Shown: positions 25,149 to 33,283, counted from the stretch's first letter. The stretch is DNA of 64,000 nt from Candidatus Undinarchaeales archaeon (GCA_030753015.1 JASMDC010000004.1:84046-148045); one strand, 5' to 3'. Notes: a model not told the origin generated them from the sequence alone. Numbers and translations: made by a program.

Positions 25149-26234
25149 CTACAGGGCACCAACATCCTGAAGGAGCTTCAGCGTCCCCCTCAGATCGTCC
25201 AGGTCGCTCAGGTCGATGTCCGGCGAATTGATGTCCGAGAGGCGCTTCTGCGGTCCGAGCACGCTCGTTCCATTGACCAGCGGGTACTCGTAGGTCTGCG
25301 TGGCGTAGGAGGTCTGTGCTCCCTCGTTGAGCATGAACCCGATGAACCTCTCTGCAAGCGCTTGATCAGTTGAGGTGTCAACGATCCCCAGCCCCGCCAC
25401 GTTGATCATGGAGCCGGCGTCGCCCGTGGTGTAGTGGTGCGCTACGGGGAACCCGGGGTCCTCCGCTTGGAAGCGGTGGAGGTAGTAGTTGTTCACGAAG
25501 CCTACGTGGATCTCTCCGCGGCCAAGGGCCGCGACGATGGGTGAGTTCTTGGGGTAGACCTGGGGCTCGTTGGCTATGATCCCTGTCAACCACTCCCGCG
25601 CCTTCTCCTCGCCCTCGAGCACCCTGAAGGCGGTGATGAATGACTGGAAAGAGCCGTTTGTCGGCGCCCAGCCGATCTTACCACCGCCCCATTTCTCCTC
25701 GACGAACCCCCAGATGGAGTCGGGAAGCTCCTCCTTGCTCACCAGCTTCATGTTGTAGTCGACCGTCCTCGCCCTGCCGGAAATGCCGATCCATTTCCCC
25801 GAGCGGGAGCGAAATCGAGGCTCCACACGCTGCAAGAGCGCGTCGGAGAGTGTGGACAGGCGTCCCTCCTTGGAGAGTGCGCCGAGCGCCCCTGCGTCCT
25901 GAGCGAAGAAGAGGTCGGCAGGGCTGTTCTTTCCCTCCTCCAGGATCGTGGCGGTCAGCTCGGCCGTCTTGCCGTACCGAACCTCGGTCTTGATGCCTGT
26001 CTCCTCCTTGAACTTGTCGATCATAGGGCCGACAAGGCTCTCCCCGCGACCGGAATAGATTGTCAGTGTCGGCGGTTCGGCCGAGACGCTCCCGCCGGCC
26101 GGCCCCTGTTTCAGACAACCTGCGGTCGCGACGCCCAGTGCCGCCACGCCCAGGTATTTCACGAGTGTCCGCCTATTCATCACGGTGTAGCCGGGTTCAG
26201 GATTGTCGAGCGTTGGGGTGAACATGGTCATCAC
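25149..26234 (-). CDS. fbpA: Iron(III)-type ABC transporter substrate-binding lipoprotein
   Basis: Captures substrate outside the cell. An ATG at 26234 is close to the promoter, but the signal peptide begins at Met 19 (26180): NRRTLVKYLGVAALGVATAGC, a twin-arginine-like motif ending in a lipobox Cys, typical of archaeal lipoproteins. The mature part reads LTIYSGRGESLVGPMIDKFKEETGI, the family 1 iron-binding pattern, and later GFVNNYYLHRF with adjacent Tyr residues that bind Fe(III) in FbpA. An operator-like repeat precedes it at 26247. Iron is the likely substrate. Confidence 0.9.
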   Translation of the reverse strand: MMTMFTPTLDNPEPGYTVMNRRTLVKYLGVAALGVATAGCLKQGPAGGSVSAEPPTLTIYSGRGESLVGPMIDKFKEETGIKTEVRYGKTAELTATILEEGKNSPADLFFAQDAGALGALSKEGRLSTLSDALLQRVEPRFRSRSGKWIGISGRARTVDYNMKLVSKEELPDSIWGFVEEKWGGGKIGWAPTNGSFQSFITAFRVLEGEEKAREWLTGIIANEPQVYPKNSPIVAALGRGEIHVGFVNNYYLHRFQAEDPGFPVAHHYTTGDAGSMINVAGLGIVDTSTDQALAERFIGFMLNEGAQTSYATQTYEYPLVNGTSVLGPQKRLSDINSPDIDLSDLDDLRGTLKLLQDVGAL

Positions 26235-26246
26235 TTTTTTTGTAAA

Positions 26247-26275
26247 CCTAACATTGTTAGGCCCCCATATAATAT
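26247..26275 (-). promoter_or_regulatory. Iron transporter promoter with CCTAACA-T-TGTTAGG operator
   Basis: The leftward TATA element TTTAAATATTATATGG (about 26263-26279) runs straight into the perfect inverted repeat CCTAACATTGTTAGG (26247-26261), with the ATG 13-20 bases beyond. The repeat resembles DtxR/IdeR-type iron-repressor sites (TTAGG...CCTAA in the reverse arrangement) and also the TAACAATTGTTA elements elsewhere here. Iron repression is inferred; no DtxR gene is in the window. Confidence 0.5.
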
Positions 26276-26279
26276 TTAA

Positions 26280-26570
26280 ACTTTTCGAACTTCATTAACC
26301 TCAAGCCCGCCCGAGTGCTGACAGGATATCTGCGGCGTCGCGTCGGCACCTCACGCATACAGCCTTGTCTCTCCAGCTCGTCAGGATCCAAGAACCTCAA
26401 CCACCAGCGGTATGGTCCTCCCCGACACCACGTCGGCGAGGAACGGATCACCCCCCGCTGCCGCCGCGCCTGCCGAACGCGTGCGCCGGTGCAGCGAGTA
26501 GGATCCCCCGAGGGTGAGCCCTAGTCGTCCCGTCAGACGCTGACGACATCCTTGACCGAGGGAACCCCCC
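26280..26570. other. Gene-free stretch with coding relics
   Basis: No intact gene. The minus strand reads ADVVSGRTIPLVVEVLGS then a stop, which looks like the tail of a lost protein that I cannot name. A 22-base string at 26454-26475 is identical to the end of the Lrp gene at 22001-22022. The stretch lies between the iron transporter promoter and a decayed DUF2249 copy, so it seems to be debris from local duplication. Confidence 0.4.
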
Positions 26571-26573
26571 TAG

Positions 26574-26880
26574 TCATAGGCCCATACGTACATGCCTTTC
26601 TGCTCCGCCTCGAACAGGTAGTGGAGCAGCATTGAGTCGTGGTCGTTGATGATCCTCAGCGTCTGGCCCGGCTCGAGCCGCTCCCTATTCCTCGAAGATC
26701 CTCTCGTGCCGTTAGAACGACAGCATGGGCTGCATGTGCAGCTCCACGGCGACCTCTCCGGGCCCTTGGTCCTCCGAGGTGAAGCAGCAGTAGCCAATCT
26801 TGTCGCAGTCCCTCTTGATCGTGTCCCACTCCTCGGGCGTGAGCACCTGGAGGGCGATCTGGTAGAGAGCGACATGACCA
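26574..26880 (-). pseudogene. Decayed copy of the hemerythrin-DUF2249 C-terminus
   Basis: The minus strand carries a second copy of the last 100 codons of the protein at 28210. Frame one reads YQIALQVLTPEEWDTIKRD and KIGYCCFTSEDQGPGEVAVE, then stops. A shift leads to EPGQTLRIINDHDSMLLHYL and GMYVWAYD, then a stop. The DNA stays highly similar across about 290 bases. At least one frameshift and two stops kill it. The copy sits just after mrp, while the intact gene sits just before nfu, so a segment was duplicated across the two Fe-S genes. Confidence 0.85.
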
Positions 26881-26893
26881 AGTGAACGCCAAT

Positions 26894-27706
26894 CTACGTC
26901 AGCTTCCTCCGGATGGCGTCGGCGATCCTCATGACGTGTCGGGACGCGGGGGCGTCCAGGTCCTCGGCGACGATGGGGTTCCCCGCATCGCCCGAGGTGC
27001 GCATCTCTAGCGAGAGGGGGATGGAGCCCAGATGGTCGATCCCGTACCGCTCTGCGGTCCTGGCCACGCCCCCCTCGCCGAAGATGTGGCTCTCGGTCAG
27101 GCAGTTGGGGCACACGAACCCAGCCATGTTCTCCACGAGCCCCAGCACGGGGACGTCGATCTGTCTGGCCATATTGATGGTCTTGCGCGAGTCCAGGAGG
27201 GCCACGTCCTGGGGGGTGGAGACGATGACGACACCGTCGAGGGGGATTGTCTGCATCACGGTCAGCGGCTCGTCGCCGGTGCCCGGTGGGAGGTCCACTA
27301 GGAGGATGTCCAGCTCCCCCCACGCGACATCCGAGAGGAACTGCCGCAGCACCCCCATTTTGAGGGGGCCCCGCCAGATGACGGGTGCGTCGTCCTCGTC
27401 GAGGAGGAAGGACATGGACATGGTGAGTATCCCTCCCTTGCTTACCACCGGGAATATCCCGGGGGGACCGGACGTCGCCCGCCGCCCCTGGACGCCCAGC
27501 ATCTTGGGGACGTTGGGGCCATGGATGTCTGCGTCCAGGACACCCACGCGCAATCCTTTCGCGGCGAATGCCGCGGCCAGGTTCACGGTGACCGAGGTCT
27601 TGCCCACGCCGCCCTTGCCGCTCATGACGGCGACCTTATACCTGATGTGGTCAAGCGTAAGACTGATCCTCTCGTTCTGCTCCTCCATCTCTTCCTTGTG
27701 TCCCAT
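26894..27706 (-). CDS. Mrp/ApbC-family iron-sulfur cluster carrier ATPase
   Basis: A P-loop ATPase of the Mrp/NBP35 family that delivers 4Fe-4S clusters to target proteins in the cytosol. It has 270 residues. The deviant Walker A MSGKGGVGKTS is near residue 30, VDLPPGTGDEP near 138, and the cluster-binding CPNC near 199. The chosen ATG at 27706 follows GGAGGCATGACC; an ATG six bases upstream is the alternative. It lies downstream of nfu in the same direction, giving a small Fe-S maturation group that fits the many iron-sulfur enzymes around it. Confidence 0.93.
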   Translation of the reverse strand: MGHKEEMEEQNERISLTLDHIRYKVAVMSGKGGVGKTSVTVNLAAAFAAKGLRVGVLDADIHGPNVPKMLGVQGRRATSGPPGIFPVVSKGGILTMSMSFLLDEDDAPVIWRGPLKMGVLRQFLSDVAWGELDILLVDLPPGTGDEPLTVMQTIPLDGVVIVSTPQDVALLDSRKTINMARQIDVPVLGLVENMAGFVCPNCLTESHIFGEGGVARTAERYGIDHLGSIPLSLEMRTSGDAGNPIVAEDLDAPASRHVMRIADAIRRKLT

Positions 27707-27708
27707 GG

Positions 27709-27867
27709 TCATGCCTCCATCCGTACATCCTGTTTTGTTTTCCGGGCCATTGTCCGGAAGAACGTCCTCCGGCCGAGCTCGGTCATATGCTTGATGCGCT
27801 CGAACCTCTCGCCGTGGTCCTCCCCCTCGGAGGCGGTCCCTCCGGGATCAGGATACGGCGCCATCAT
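27709..27867 (-). CDS. Possible 52-residue protein ahead of mrp (unrecognised)
   Basis: A short frame MMAPYPDPGGTASEGEDHGE... ending MARKTKQDVRMEA. Its stop TGA is three bases upstream of the chosen mrp start. It is rich in Arg and Lys at the end and has no recognisable domain or ribosome site. It may be an upstream reading frame coupled to mrp, or chance. I see nothing else in the 27713-27973 spacer except another broken frame (DIPLAVPSNCVGVLLRQTRR). Confidence 0.25.
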   Translation of the reverse strand: MMAPYPDPGGTASEGEDHGERFERIKHMTELGRRTFFRTMARKTKQDVRMEA

Positions 27868-27973
27868 GTTGTGGTCGGGGCGGGGAGCCCATCAACTACC
27901 GCCGCGTCTGCCGCAGCAGGACGCCGACACAGTTGGAGGGGACCGCCAGAGGTATGTCTTGGAAAGAGCCCAG

Positions 27974-28195
27974 TCAGGCGCTCACGACCTCCGTGACGCC
28001 CGGCACCCGCTCCTTGAGCAGGCGCTCGATCCCCATCTTGAGCGTCATCATGCTCATCGGGCACCCAGCGCAGTGGCCCATGAGCCGTACCGTCACCACA
28101 CCATCGTCGCTGACGTCCAACAGCTCGACGTCGCCGCCGTCGGCCTGGAGCGCGGGCCTGATATCGTCCAATGCCTTTTCAATGTCATCTTTCAT
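27974..28195 (-). CDS. Nfu-type iron-sulfur scaffold (NifU C-terminal domain)
   Basis: A 73-residue stand-alone NifU C-terminal domain that assembles or carries a 4Fe-4S cluster on its CxxC pair. It reads LQADGGDVELLDVSDDGVV and then LMGHCAGCPMSMMTLK, where the two Cys flank AG. The length equals that of other single-domain archaeal and bacterial Nfu proteins. It begins 14 bases after the hemerythrin-DUF2249 stop, so the two are probably co-transcribed. Confidence 0.93.
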   Translation of the reverse strand: MKDDIEKALDDIRPALQADGGDVELLDVSDDGVVTVRLMGHCAGCPMSMMTLKMGIERLLKERVPGVTEVVSA

Positions 28196-28209
28196 GTGGT
28201 TTCACCTCG

Positions 28210-29430
28210 TCACTTCGTTCGCGTGATCCTCACGATCCAGTCACGGGGCCCTTCCTGGTCGTAGGCCCATGCGTACTTGCCTTTCTGCTCCGCCTCGAAC
28301 TGGTAGTGGAGCGGCCTGGGGTCGTGGTCGTTGATGATCCTCAGCGTCTGGCCCGGCTCGAGCCGGTCCCATTCCTCGAAGATCCTCTCGTGTCGCTGGA
28401 ACGGCGGCATGGGCCGTAGATCCAGCTCCACGGTGACCTCCTTGGGCCCCTGATCCTCCGGTGTGAAGCAGCAGTAGCCGATCTTGTCGCAGTCCCTCTT
28501 GACCGTGTCCCACTCTTCCGGAGTGAGCAGCTGGAGGGCGATCTGGTAGAGAATGTTGTCCTCCTTGAATATGTGGGCCTCCAGCTCCCGGGACAGGTAG
28601 CGGCCCAGCTCGATGATCCTTCCCTTGAACTCGTCGAAGGGGAGGTCCTCGGGGTTGTGGGCGAGCCGGTACAGCTCTTGCTTCCGCTTCCGCAGCTCGA
28701 GGTGGTCCATCCGCATGATGTTCGGGGGCTCGACCACGTCGTGCTTCTCCAGCGCAGGGAACAGCGCCTCCTCCTCCCGCTCGTGATGGCTCTCCGCCTC
28801 CACCAAATGGTGGGCGATGTCCTGCAGTCTCGCCACGTCGTCACCCATGGCCTTCAGGTCCTTTACGTCCTCCAGCCGCCCCACGAGGGTGGCCAGCTCA
28901 CCCAGGCTCTCGAGGATGACCTTGTGCTCCTCCATGAGGGTGTTCACCGGGTGGGGCGCTTGCACCTCCTTCCTGCTCTCCACCAGTGCGTCCCGCATGA
29001 ACTCGAGGTGGATGTCGCACAGTCCCCCCCGGATCTCGTCGTGGGACACACCCTCCCTGATCAGCTCTTGTTCCAGAATTCCCAGGGTGCTCGCGTCCAC
29101 CTCACTCAGAAGCTCCCGAACGCGCTCCTTGATCTCCTCCGACACATCACCACTCTGCAGTTCCCTCAGCAGCGCTCTCAGGCGGTCTTTCTTGTCCCCG
29201 CCGCTGGTGATGCGCTTCACGCCCAGGATCCATGCCTCGGGGCCCTCCTTCTCGTGGGCGACCTCGAACTCTTCCCTGGCTTTGAGCATGTGGACGAGCG
29301 GTACGGGATTGAACTCTATTACGAGCCGGAGCGCATCCCCGTCCCTGAGAGCCTCTAGCGCGGGGAAGATCAGCGCCTCCCGCTCGCTGTGTTCCAATCC
29401 TCTCACATCGATCGTTCTTGCAGTTTCCAT
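28210..29430 (-). CDS. DUF2249/DUF438/hemerythrin multidomain protein
   Basis: A 406-residue soluble protein with, in order, a DUF2249 domain (residues 1-75, TIDVRGLEHSEREALIFPAL), a DUF438 helical domain (about 80-165), a hemerythrin HHE domain (about 170-300: LMEEHKVILESL, AESHHEREEEALFPALEKHD, LEAHIFKEDNILYQIAL) and a second DUF2249 (about 320-400). The His and Glu ligands for a di-iron centre are present. Such proteins occur with NO and nitrite stress genes and are thought to sense or repair. The start ATG at 29430 follows AAGGAGG. The last 100 codons are duplicated as a pseudogene at 26574. Confidence 0.87.
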   Translation of the reverse strand: METARTIDVRGLEHSEREALIFPALEALRDGDALRLVIEFNPVPLVHMLKAREEFEVAHEKEGPEAWILGVKRITSGGDKKDRLRALLRELQSGDVSEEIKERVRELLSEVDASTLGILEQELIREGVSHDEIRGGLCDIHLEFMRDALVESRKEVQAPHPVNTLMEEHKVILESLGELATLVGRLEDVKDLKAMGDDVARLQDIAHHLVEAESHHEREEEALFPALEKHDVVEPPNIMRMDHLELRKRKQELYRLAHNPEDLPFDEFKGRIIELGRYLSRELEAHIFKEDNILYQIALQLLTPEEWDTVKRDCDKIGYCCFTPEDQGPKEVTVELDLRPMPPFQRHERIFEEWDRLEPGQTLRIINDHDPRPLHYQFEAEQKGKYAWAYDQEGPRDWIVRITRTK

Positions 29431-29431
29431 G

Positions 29432-30079
29432 TCATATCCTCCTTGTCTCGATAGTAATCCACTGGTCGATATCCCGTCGCTCCGCGACCATGAGCTGCAC
29501 CCGTTCCATCCACAGGTCCTGGAACTCCTTCCGCTCCTCGTCCCTGGCGGCGTCCCATACGACCTTCTCAAGAAGGCGGGCCATCCGCTCCCCGCCCGCG
29601 GGTACGGGCACCAGCCCTGGTCGGTAGGTGACCAGAACGGCCTCATGTGTGTCCGATCGTTCGAACTCGAAGCATATGGCCCCAGGCTCGCTCCCTCCGG
29701 GCTCGAACCGGAGCAGGTCCTTCCTCCTGAACTTGTGCCCTAGTCCTCTGAAGCCCGAGTGCGGGGCGGCGCCGGTCAGAAAGGAGAACACCTGTCCCAT
29801 GACACCGAAGACGCCCTCGTCGGGCTCGCCGTGGACGGTGACCGCCACCTCCCCCCTCACGGGTACGGCATCGGGATAGAGCCGCTCGAGTGCCAGCTGG
29901 CAACAGAGGTAGGCGGCCGCCACCGTGGGGCAGGCATGGCCGGCCATCTTCACGGTATCGATGAAGGTGTACTCGATGACGTTGTCCTCTGAAGTGAGGG
30001 CCCCCAAGGTTCCGGCAAGGGGTTCCTTGAAGAGGATCGGCTCGACCTGAGTGAGGGCCTCCTTGAACGCTTTAACCAT
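29432..30079 (-). CDS. FmdE-like zinc/iron-binding protein
   Basis: A 215-residue member of the FmdE (formylmethanofuran dehydrogenase subunit E) family. Its conserved segment VKMAGHACPTVAAAYLCCQ near residue 43 carries the His-x-Cys pair of the family. The C-terminal half is less typical. No other formylmethanofuran dehydrogenase subunit is present, so a stand-alone molybdoenzyme-related or metal-chaperone role is more likely than methanogenesis. It is transcribed away from the Cys-rich regulator at 30160 and is the first gene of a run with hemerythrin-DUF2249 and nfu. Confidence 0.75.
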   Translation of the reverse strand: MVKAFKEALTQVEPILFKEPLAGTLGALTSEDNVIEYTFIDTVKMAGHACPTVAAAYLCCQLALERLYPDAVPVRGEVAVTVHGEPDEGVFGVMGQVFSFLTGAAPHSGFRGLGHKFRRKDLLRFEPGGSEPGAICFEFERSDTHEAVLVTYRPGLVPVPAGGERMARLLEKVVWDAARDEERKEFQDLWMERVQLMVAERRDIDQWITIETRRI

Positions 30080-30108
30080 GGGGCATCGACCTTTTCTTCA
30101 TTATACAC

Positions 30109-30136
30109 ACTATATTGTTAGTAAAATATATAAATA
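30109..30136. promoter_or_regulatory. Divergent promoter between FmdE-like gene and Cys-rich regulator
   Basis: The segment 30121-30136 (GTAAAATATATAAATA) reads as a TATA box on both strands. On the minus side it is followed by ACTAACAATATAGT (30109-30122), an inverted ACTA/TAGT with a TAACAAT core like other operators here. On the plus side the regulator ATG at 30160 lies at leaderless distance. Autoregulation is inferred. Confidence 0.45.
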
Positions 30137-30159
30137 TTCCCCTCCTTTATATTATCAGC

Positions 30160-30816
30160 ATGGCGGAGGACACCCAAGAGGTCCGGATGCCCGAGAAGGG
30201 GCCACGTATCACCATCCTCAAGCACCTTCTGGGCGAGGACCTCGGCGCCGTGGAGCTGTGCGCTCTGCTGGGGATCGCCGAGAACGCGGCACGGCGACAC
30301 CTGGACATCCTCGAGAACAAGGGATTGGTGGAGCACCACTTCGAGCGGGCGGCCCGTGGCCGGCCCAAGAAGCTCTACCGGCTCACCCAGGCCGGGCGCG
30401 ACCTCTTCCCGCGGCAGACGGGACTGTTACTTTCCATCATGCTGAGGAAATGTGAGGAGAGGTTCGGGAGCCGGGAGGTGGAGGACCTGCTGAACGCGGT
30501 GGTCGAGGAGCTGGTGGACCACTTCGTCGCCGAGGACGTAGGTGACGACCTTGAGACTCGGCTGGAGGCACTGGTGAGAGCCTTCGACGAGTTCGGGTTC
30601 TTCTCCACCCTCTCGCGGGAGGACGGCTCTTACAACATCGAATACCGGAACTGCGCTTTCTCGGACGTGTCACGGGACACCGCCACGCTGCTCTGCAAGG
30701 TGCACCGCCGGGTGGTCCGGCGTGCCCTGCGGAACGTTGACATCAGACAGGACCTGTGCGTCATAAAGGGCGACTGCCTGTGCCGGCATGTCGTCAACAT
30801 CAAACCGGACCGGTGA
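30160..30816 (+). CDS. Winged-helix regulator with C-terminal Cys cluster (SufR-like, COG2345 type)
   Basis: A 218-residue regulator. Residues about 15-75 form a winged helix (LGEDLGAVELCALLGIAENA, HLDILENKGLVEHH). The middle is helical, and the C-terminus has Cys in RNCAF, LLCKVH, DLCVIKGDCLC, an arrangement that in SufR-type proteins binds a 4Fe-4S cluster. Start at ATG 30160 is leaderless relative to the TATA box at about 30130; the open frame continues upstream without support. It probably senses Fe-S status, NO or oxygen and controls the divergent FmdE-hemerythrin-nfu genes. Confidence 0.82.
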   Translation: MAEDTQEVRMPEKGPRITILKHLLGEDLGAVELCALLGIAENAARRHLDILENKGLVEHHFERAARGRPKKLYRLTQAGRDLFPRQTGLLLSIMLRKCEERFGSREVEDLLNAVVEELVDHFVAEDVGDDLETRLEALVRAFDEFGFFSTLSREDGSYNIEYRNCAFSDVSRDTATLLCKVHRRVVRRALRNVDIRQDLCVIKGDCLCRHVVNIKPDR

Positions 30817-30879
30817 GTGCAGTGGTCGACCAATTATTAACTGTTACGTCGGAAGGGTAAGAAACAAGGAAGGCGTATA

Positions 30880-32088
30880 ATGATGGAACCAAGGAAGATG
30901 ACCGACTCAGTGACCTGGATGGGAGCGATCGACTGGGACCGCCGACTGTTCGACGCGCTCATCCCGCTACCTGATGGCACGAGCTACAACGCGTACCTCA
31001 TCAGAGGAAGCGAGAAGACCGTGCTGTTGGACACGGTCGATCCGACAAAGGCTGAGGTGCTCCTGCGTCAGTTACAGGACGTCAGGTCCATAGACTACAT
31101 CGTGTCCCATCACGCCGAGCAGGACCATTCAGGCGCTATACCGGACGTCCTCGAACGCTACCCCGAAGCACGGGTGATCACGACACCCAAGGCTAAGCCG
31201 ATGCTCATCGACCTCCTGGGTATCGACGAGGACCGAATCATAACGGTAGAGGATGGTTCTACCATATCGCTCGGGGACAGGACCCTCACCTTCATCCACA
31301 CGCCCTGGGTGCATTGGCCTGAGACGATGGTCACGTATATGCCCGAGGAGCGCATCCTCTTCAGCGGCGATTTCTTCGGTTCGCATTTGGCGACCACTGA
31401 CCTCTACGTGACCGACGGGGCGAGGGTGCTCGAGGCGGCCAAGCGGTACTACGCCGAGATCATGATGCCGTTTAGGACGATCATCGCCAAGAACCTGGCG
31501 AAGCTCGAACAATTCGACATCAGGACTATAGCTCCAAGTCACGGCCCCCTGTACGACCAGCCATCGTTCATTGTGGACGCCTACAAGGCCTGGACGTCGG
31601 ACCATCTGACGAATATCGTGGTGCTCCCCTACATTTCCATGCACGGCAGCACCGGGACGATGGTGACGCATCTCATCGGGGCGCTCGCGGAACGTGGCGT
31701 GATGGTGGAGCCCTTCGACCTCGCCGTCACGGACATAGGAAAGCTCGCGATCGCCCTGGTGGACGCCCCCACCATTGTGGTAGGTACGCCGACGGTACTT
31801 GGCGGGCCGCACCCGTCCGTGACGTACGCCGCAACGCTGGCGAACGCGCTCCGGCCCAAGACGCGGTTCGCGGCGGTCATCGGCTCCTACGGCTGGGGTG
31901 GGAAGGCCGTGGAGACCGTGGTAGGATCGATCCCCAACCTCAAGGTCGAGGTCGTCGGCTCGGTCCTGTGCAAGGGCACGCCTGGAAAGGATGAGTTCGT
32001 CGCCCTAGACGGGCTCGCCGACACCATCGCCGGCAAGCACCGGGAGATCGGTGTCCTGGAGGTCGCAGGGGATGAGGGCGATGTTTGA
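30880..32088 (+). CDS. fprA: Flavodiiron protein (F420H2 oxidase/NO reductase type)
   Basis: A 402-residue A-type flavoprotein that reduces oxygen or NO in the cytoplasm. The beta-lactamase-like domain has the di-iron ligands in HHAEQDHSG near 85, SGDFFGSH near 167 and APSHGPLY near 228. The flavodoxin domain begins near 255 (VVLPYISMHGSTGTM) and has the FMN loop GTPTVLGGPHP near 305 and GSYGWGG near 335. All metal ligands are present. Start at 30880 follows AGGAAGG; Met 7 is an alternative. A short TAACTGTTA repeat lies near its promoter (30838-30846). Confidence 0.93.
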   Translation: MMEPRKMTDSVTWMGAIDWDRRLFDALIPLPDGTSYNAYLIRGSEKTVLLDTVDPTKAEVLLRQLQDVRSIDYIVSHHAEQDHSGAIPDVLERYPEARVITTPKAKPMLIDLLGIDEDRIITVEDGSTISLGDRTLTFIHTPWVHWPETMVTYMPEERILFSGDFFGSHLATTDLYVTDGARVLEAAKRYYAEIMMPFRTIIAKNLAKLEQFDIRTIAPSHGPLYDQPSFIVDAYKAWTSDHLTNIVVLPYISMHGSTGTMVTHLIGALAERGVMVEPFDLAVTDIGKLAIALVDAPTIVVGTPTVLGGPHPSVTYAATLANALRPKTRFAAVIGSYGWGGKAVETVVGSIPNLKVEVVGSVLCKGTPGKDEFVALDGLADTIAGKHREIGVLEVAGDEGDV

Positions 32089-32227
32089 GCCGAAGATAGA
32101 GCGTGCCTGATGCCCCGAGATCGACACCATCATCGATGATCATGGACGTATCATCGCGCAGAGCGACCGTCTCGGGCAGCCCATATGGAGGTCTGATGAT
32201 CCGGAGGGACGTGATGTCGGGTCCCGC

Positions 32228-32797
32228 TCAGCCCTTGGCCCTGCCCTCGAGCTCCTCCACGATCGACAGGAACCGCTCCTTGGACCCTTTCTCGAACCTC
32301 TTTTGCTCGGCCTGGTCAAACCGCTTCAGGATCGATTGCTTCACCTTTGCGTCCAACGCCTCCTCGGCCATGACGTAGAGGATGTTGTCCTCCTTGTAGA
32401 TGTGCTCCTGGAGCAGCTGCGCGTAGTTCAGAGCGTTCTCCATGACCTTGGACGGATCGTTCTCACCCACCCCTGCCTCCATGCCCTTGACGAAGTCCCT
32501 CCCGATGTCGTGCTCGTGTAACATTTGCGGTATGGGATTGCAGTGCATTTGCACGTCGTCCTTGCACAGCTCGACGAACAGGATGTCCTCCTCCTTCGCA
32601 TGGTGGAACCTGTCGGCATAGTTACGTATGAAGTCGATGGCCTTCTCAAAGAACTCCCTGTCTAGCTCCTTGCCCGATCGAAGGGACTCGCATTCCTTGA
32701 CCAGTGCACCTATCAGCCTCAGTATGTTCTGGTGTTCCTCTGAAAGGATCGTTGTTGGTCTTTCGGCAGGGTTCATGTCAGTGGTTGATGAAGCCAA
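32228..32797 (-). CDS. Hemerythrin HHE-domain protein
   Basis: A 189-residue single-domain hemerythrin-like protein, probably a four-helix di-iron protein binding oxygen or NO. Ligand candidates are HQNILRLIGAL near 22, FHHAKEEDILFVEL near 65, MLHEHDIGRDFV near 93 and LLQEHIYKEDNILYVMAEE near 128. The C-terminus is a charged helix. It faces an ArsR gene across a 24-bp perfect palindrome at its promoter, so it is very likely controlled by that regulator. Its ATG lies about 15 bases after the expected start of transcription. Confidence 0.9.
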   Translation of the reverse strand: MASSTTDMNPAERPTTILSEEHQNILRLIGALVKECESLRSGKELDREFFEKAIDFIRNYADRFHHAKEEDILFVELCKDDVQMHCNPIPQMLHEHDIGRDFVKGMEAGVGENDPSKVMENALNYAQLLQEHIYKEDNILYVMAEEALDAKVKQSILKRFDQAEQKRFEKGSKERFLSIVEELEGRAKG

Positions 32798-32810
32798 TAA
32801 TTATTTATAC

Positions 32811-32834
32811 ATATGTGAATTTAAATTCACATAT
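32811..32834. promoter_or_regulatory. 24-bp perfect palindrome between hemerythrin and ArsR genes
   Basis: Half-site ATATGTGAATTT followed by its exact reverse complement AAATTCACATAT. It is flanked by TATA-like elements for both directions (TTATTTATA at 32801-32809 for plus, ATTATATGTG for minus). The position over both initiation regions and the symmetrical sequence fit an ArsR-family dimer operator controlling both genes. Confidence 0.75.
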
Positions 32835-32839
32835 AATGT

Positions 32840-32917
32840 ATGGACGAGGTGGACAATAGCATAGGGATAGCCATGTTCCTCTTAGAGACCGGGGACCACC
32901 AGATGGTGTTCATTTGA
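32840..32917 (+). CDS. Possible 25-residue leader peptide ahead of arsR-type gene
   Basis: A short frame starting MDEVDNSIGIAMF and ending HQMVFI. It begins six bases after the palindrome, at leaderless distance from the plus-strand TATA box, and ends 51 bases before the ArsR start. It could be a translated leader or the decayed start of a longer protein. No homology is recognised. Confidence 0.3.
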   Translation: MDEVDNSIGIAMFLLETGDHQMVFI

Positions 32918-32968
32918 CAGCTTTCGCTGGAGGTGGAGGATGCACAGCACATGTGAGTCCCATTTCAA

Positions 32969-33283
32969 ATGACGCGTGAATGTCATCTCTTCTTTGAGAC
33001 CCTGGGCACAAAGGTGAAGCTCAACATCCTCACCACCCTGAGGGAAGGGCCGTTGAGCGTCAATGAGCTTTCAAGGGCCGTCAATCATGAAAGGAGCAAA
33101 GTCTCCCATGCACTACGCTCCCTTCATGACTGCCGCTTCGTCGTGGTCAGTAAGGATGGGAGGAGGAGAATCTACTCTCTGAACACGGACACGATCGTGC
33201 CGCTGCTCGACCTGGTCGAGAGGCACATGAACACCTATTGCATGGGCAAGGGCTGCAACAAACAGGCCCGCGGGGGTCGGTAG
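32969..33283 (+). CDS. ArsR-family transcriptional regulator
   Basis: A 104-residue winged-helix protein: FFETLGTKVKLNILTTLREG, then LSVNELSRAVNHERSKVSHALRSL (recognition helix) and a wing VVVSKDGRRRIYSLN. Cys residues at the N-terminus (RECHLF) and the end (YCMGKGCNKQ) could bind metal or sense redox state. The start ATG is the only one in frame after a TGA 18 bases upstream. It likely binds the palindrome at 32811 and controls itself and the hemerythrin gene. Confidence 0.88.
   Translation: MTRECHLFFETLGTKVKLNILTTLREGPLSVNELSRAVNHERSKVSHALRSLHDCRFVVVSKDGRRRIYSLNTDTIVPLLDLVERHMNTYCMGKGCNKQARGGR

Noticed and set aside
29432-30079. FmdE-like gene and hdrCBA as evidence of methanogenesis
   Set aside because: No mcr, mtr, fwd or other methanogenic genes are present; both families occur in non-methanogens.
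32969-33283. Arsenic-resistance locus
   Set aside because: The ArsR-type regulator has no arsenic pump or reductase beside it; the partner is a hemerythrin, so arsenic is not supported.
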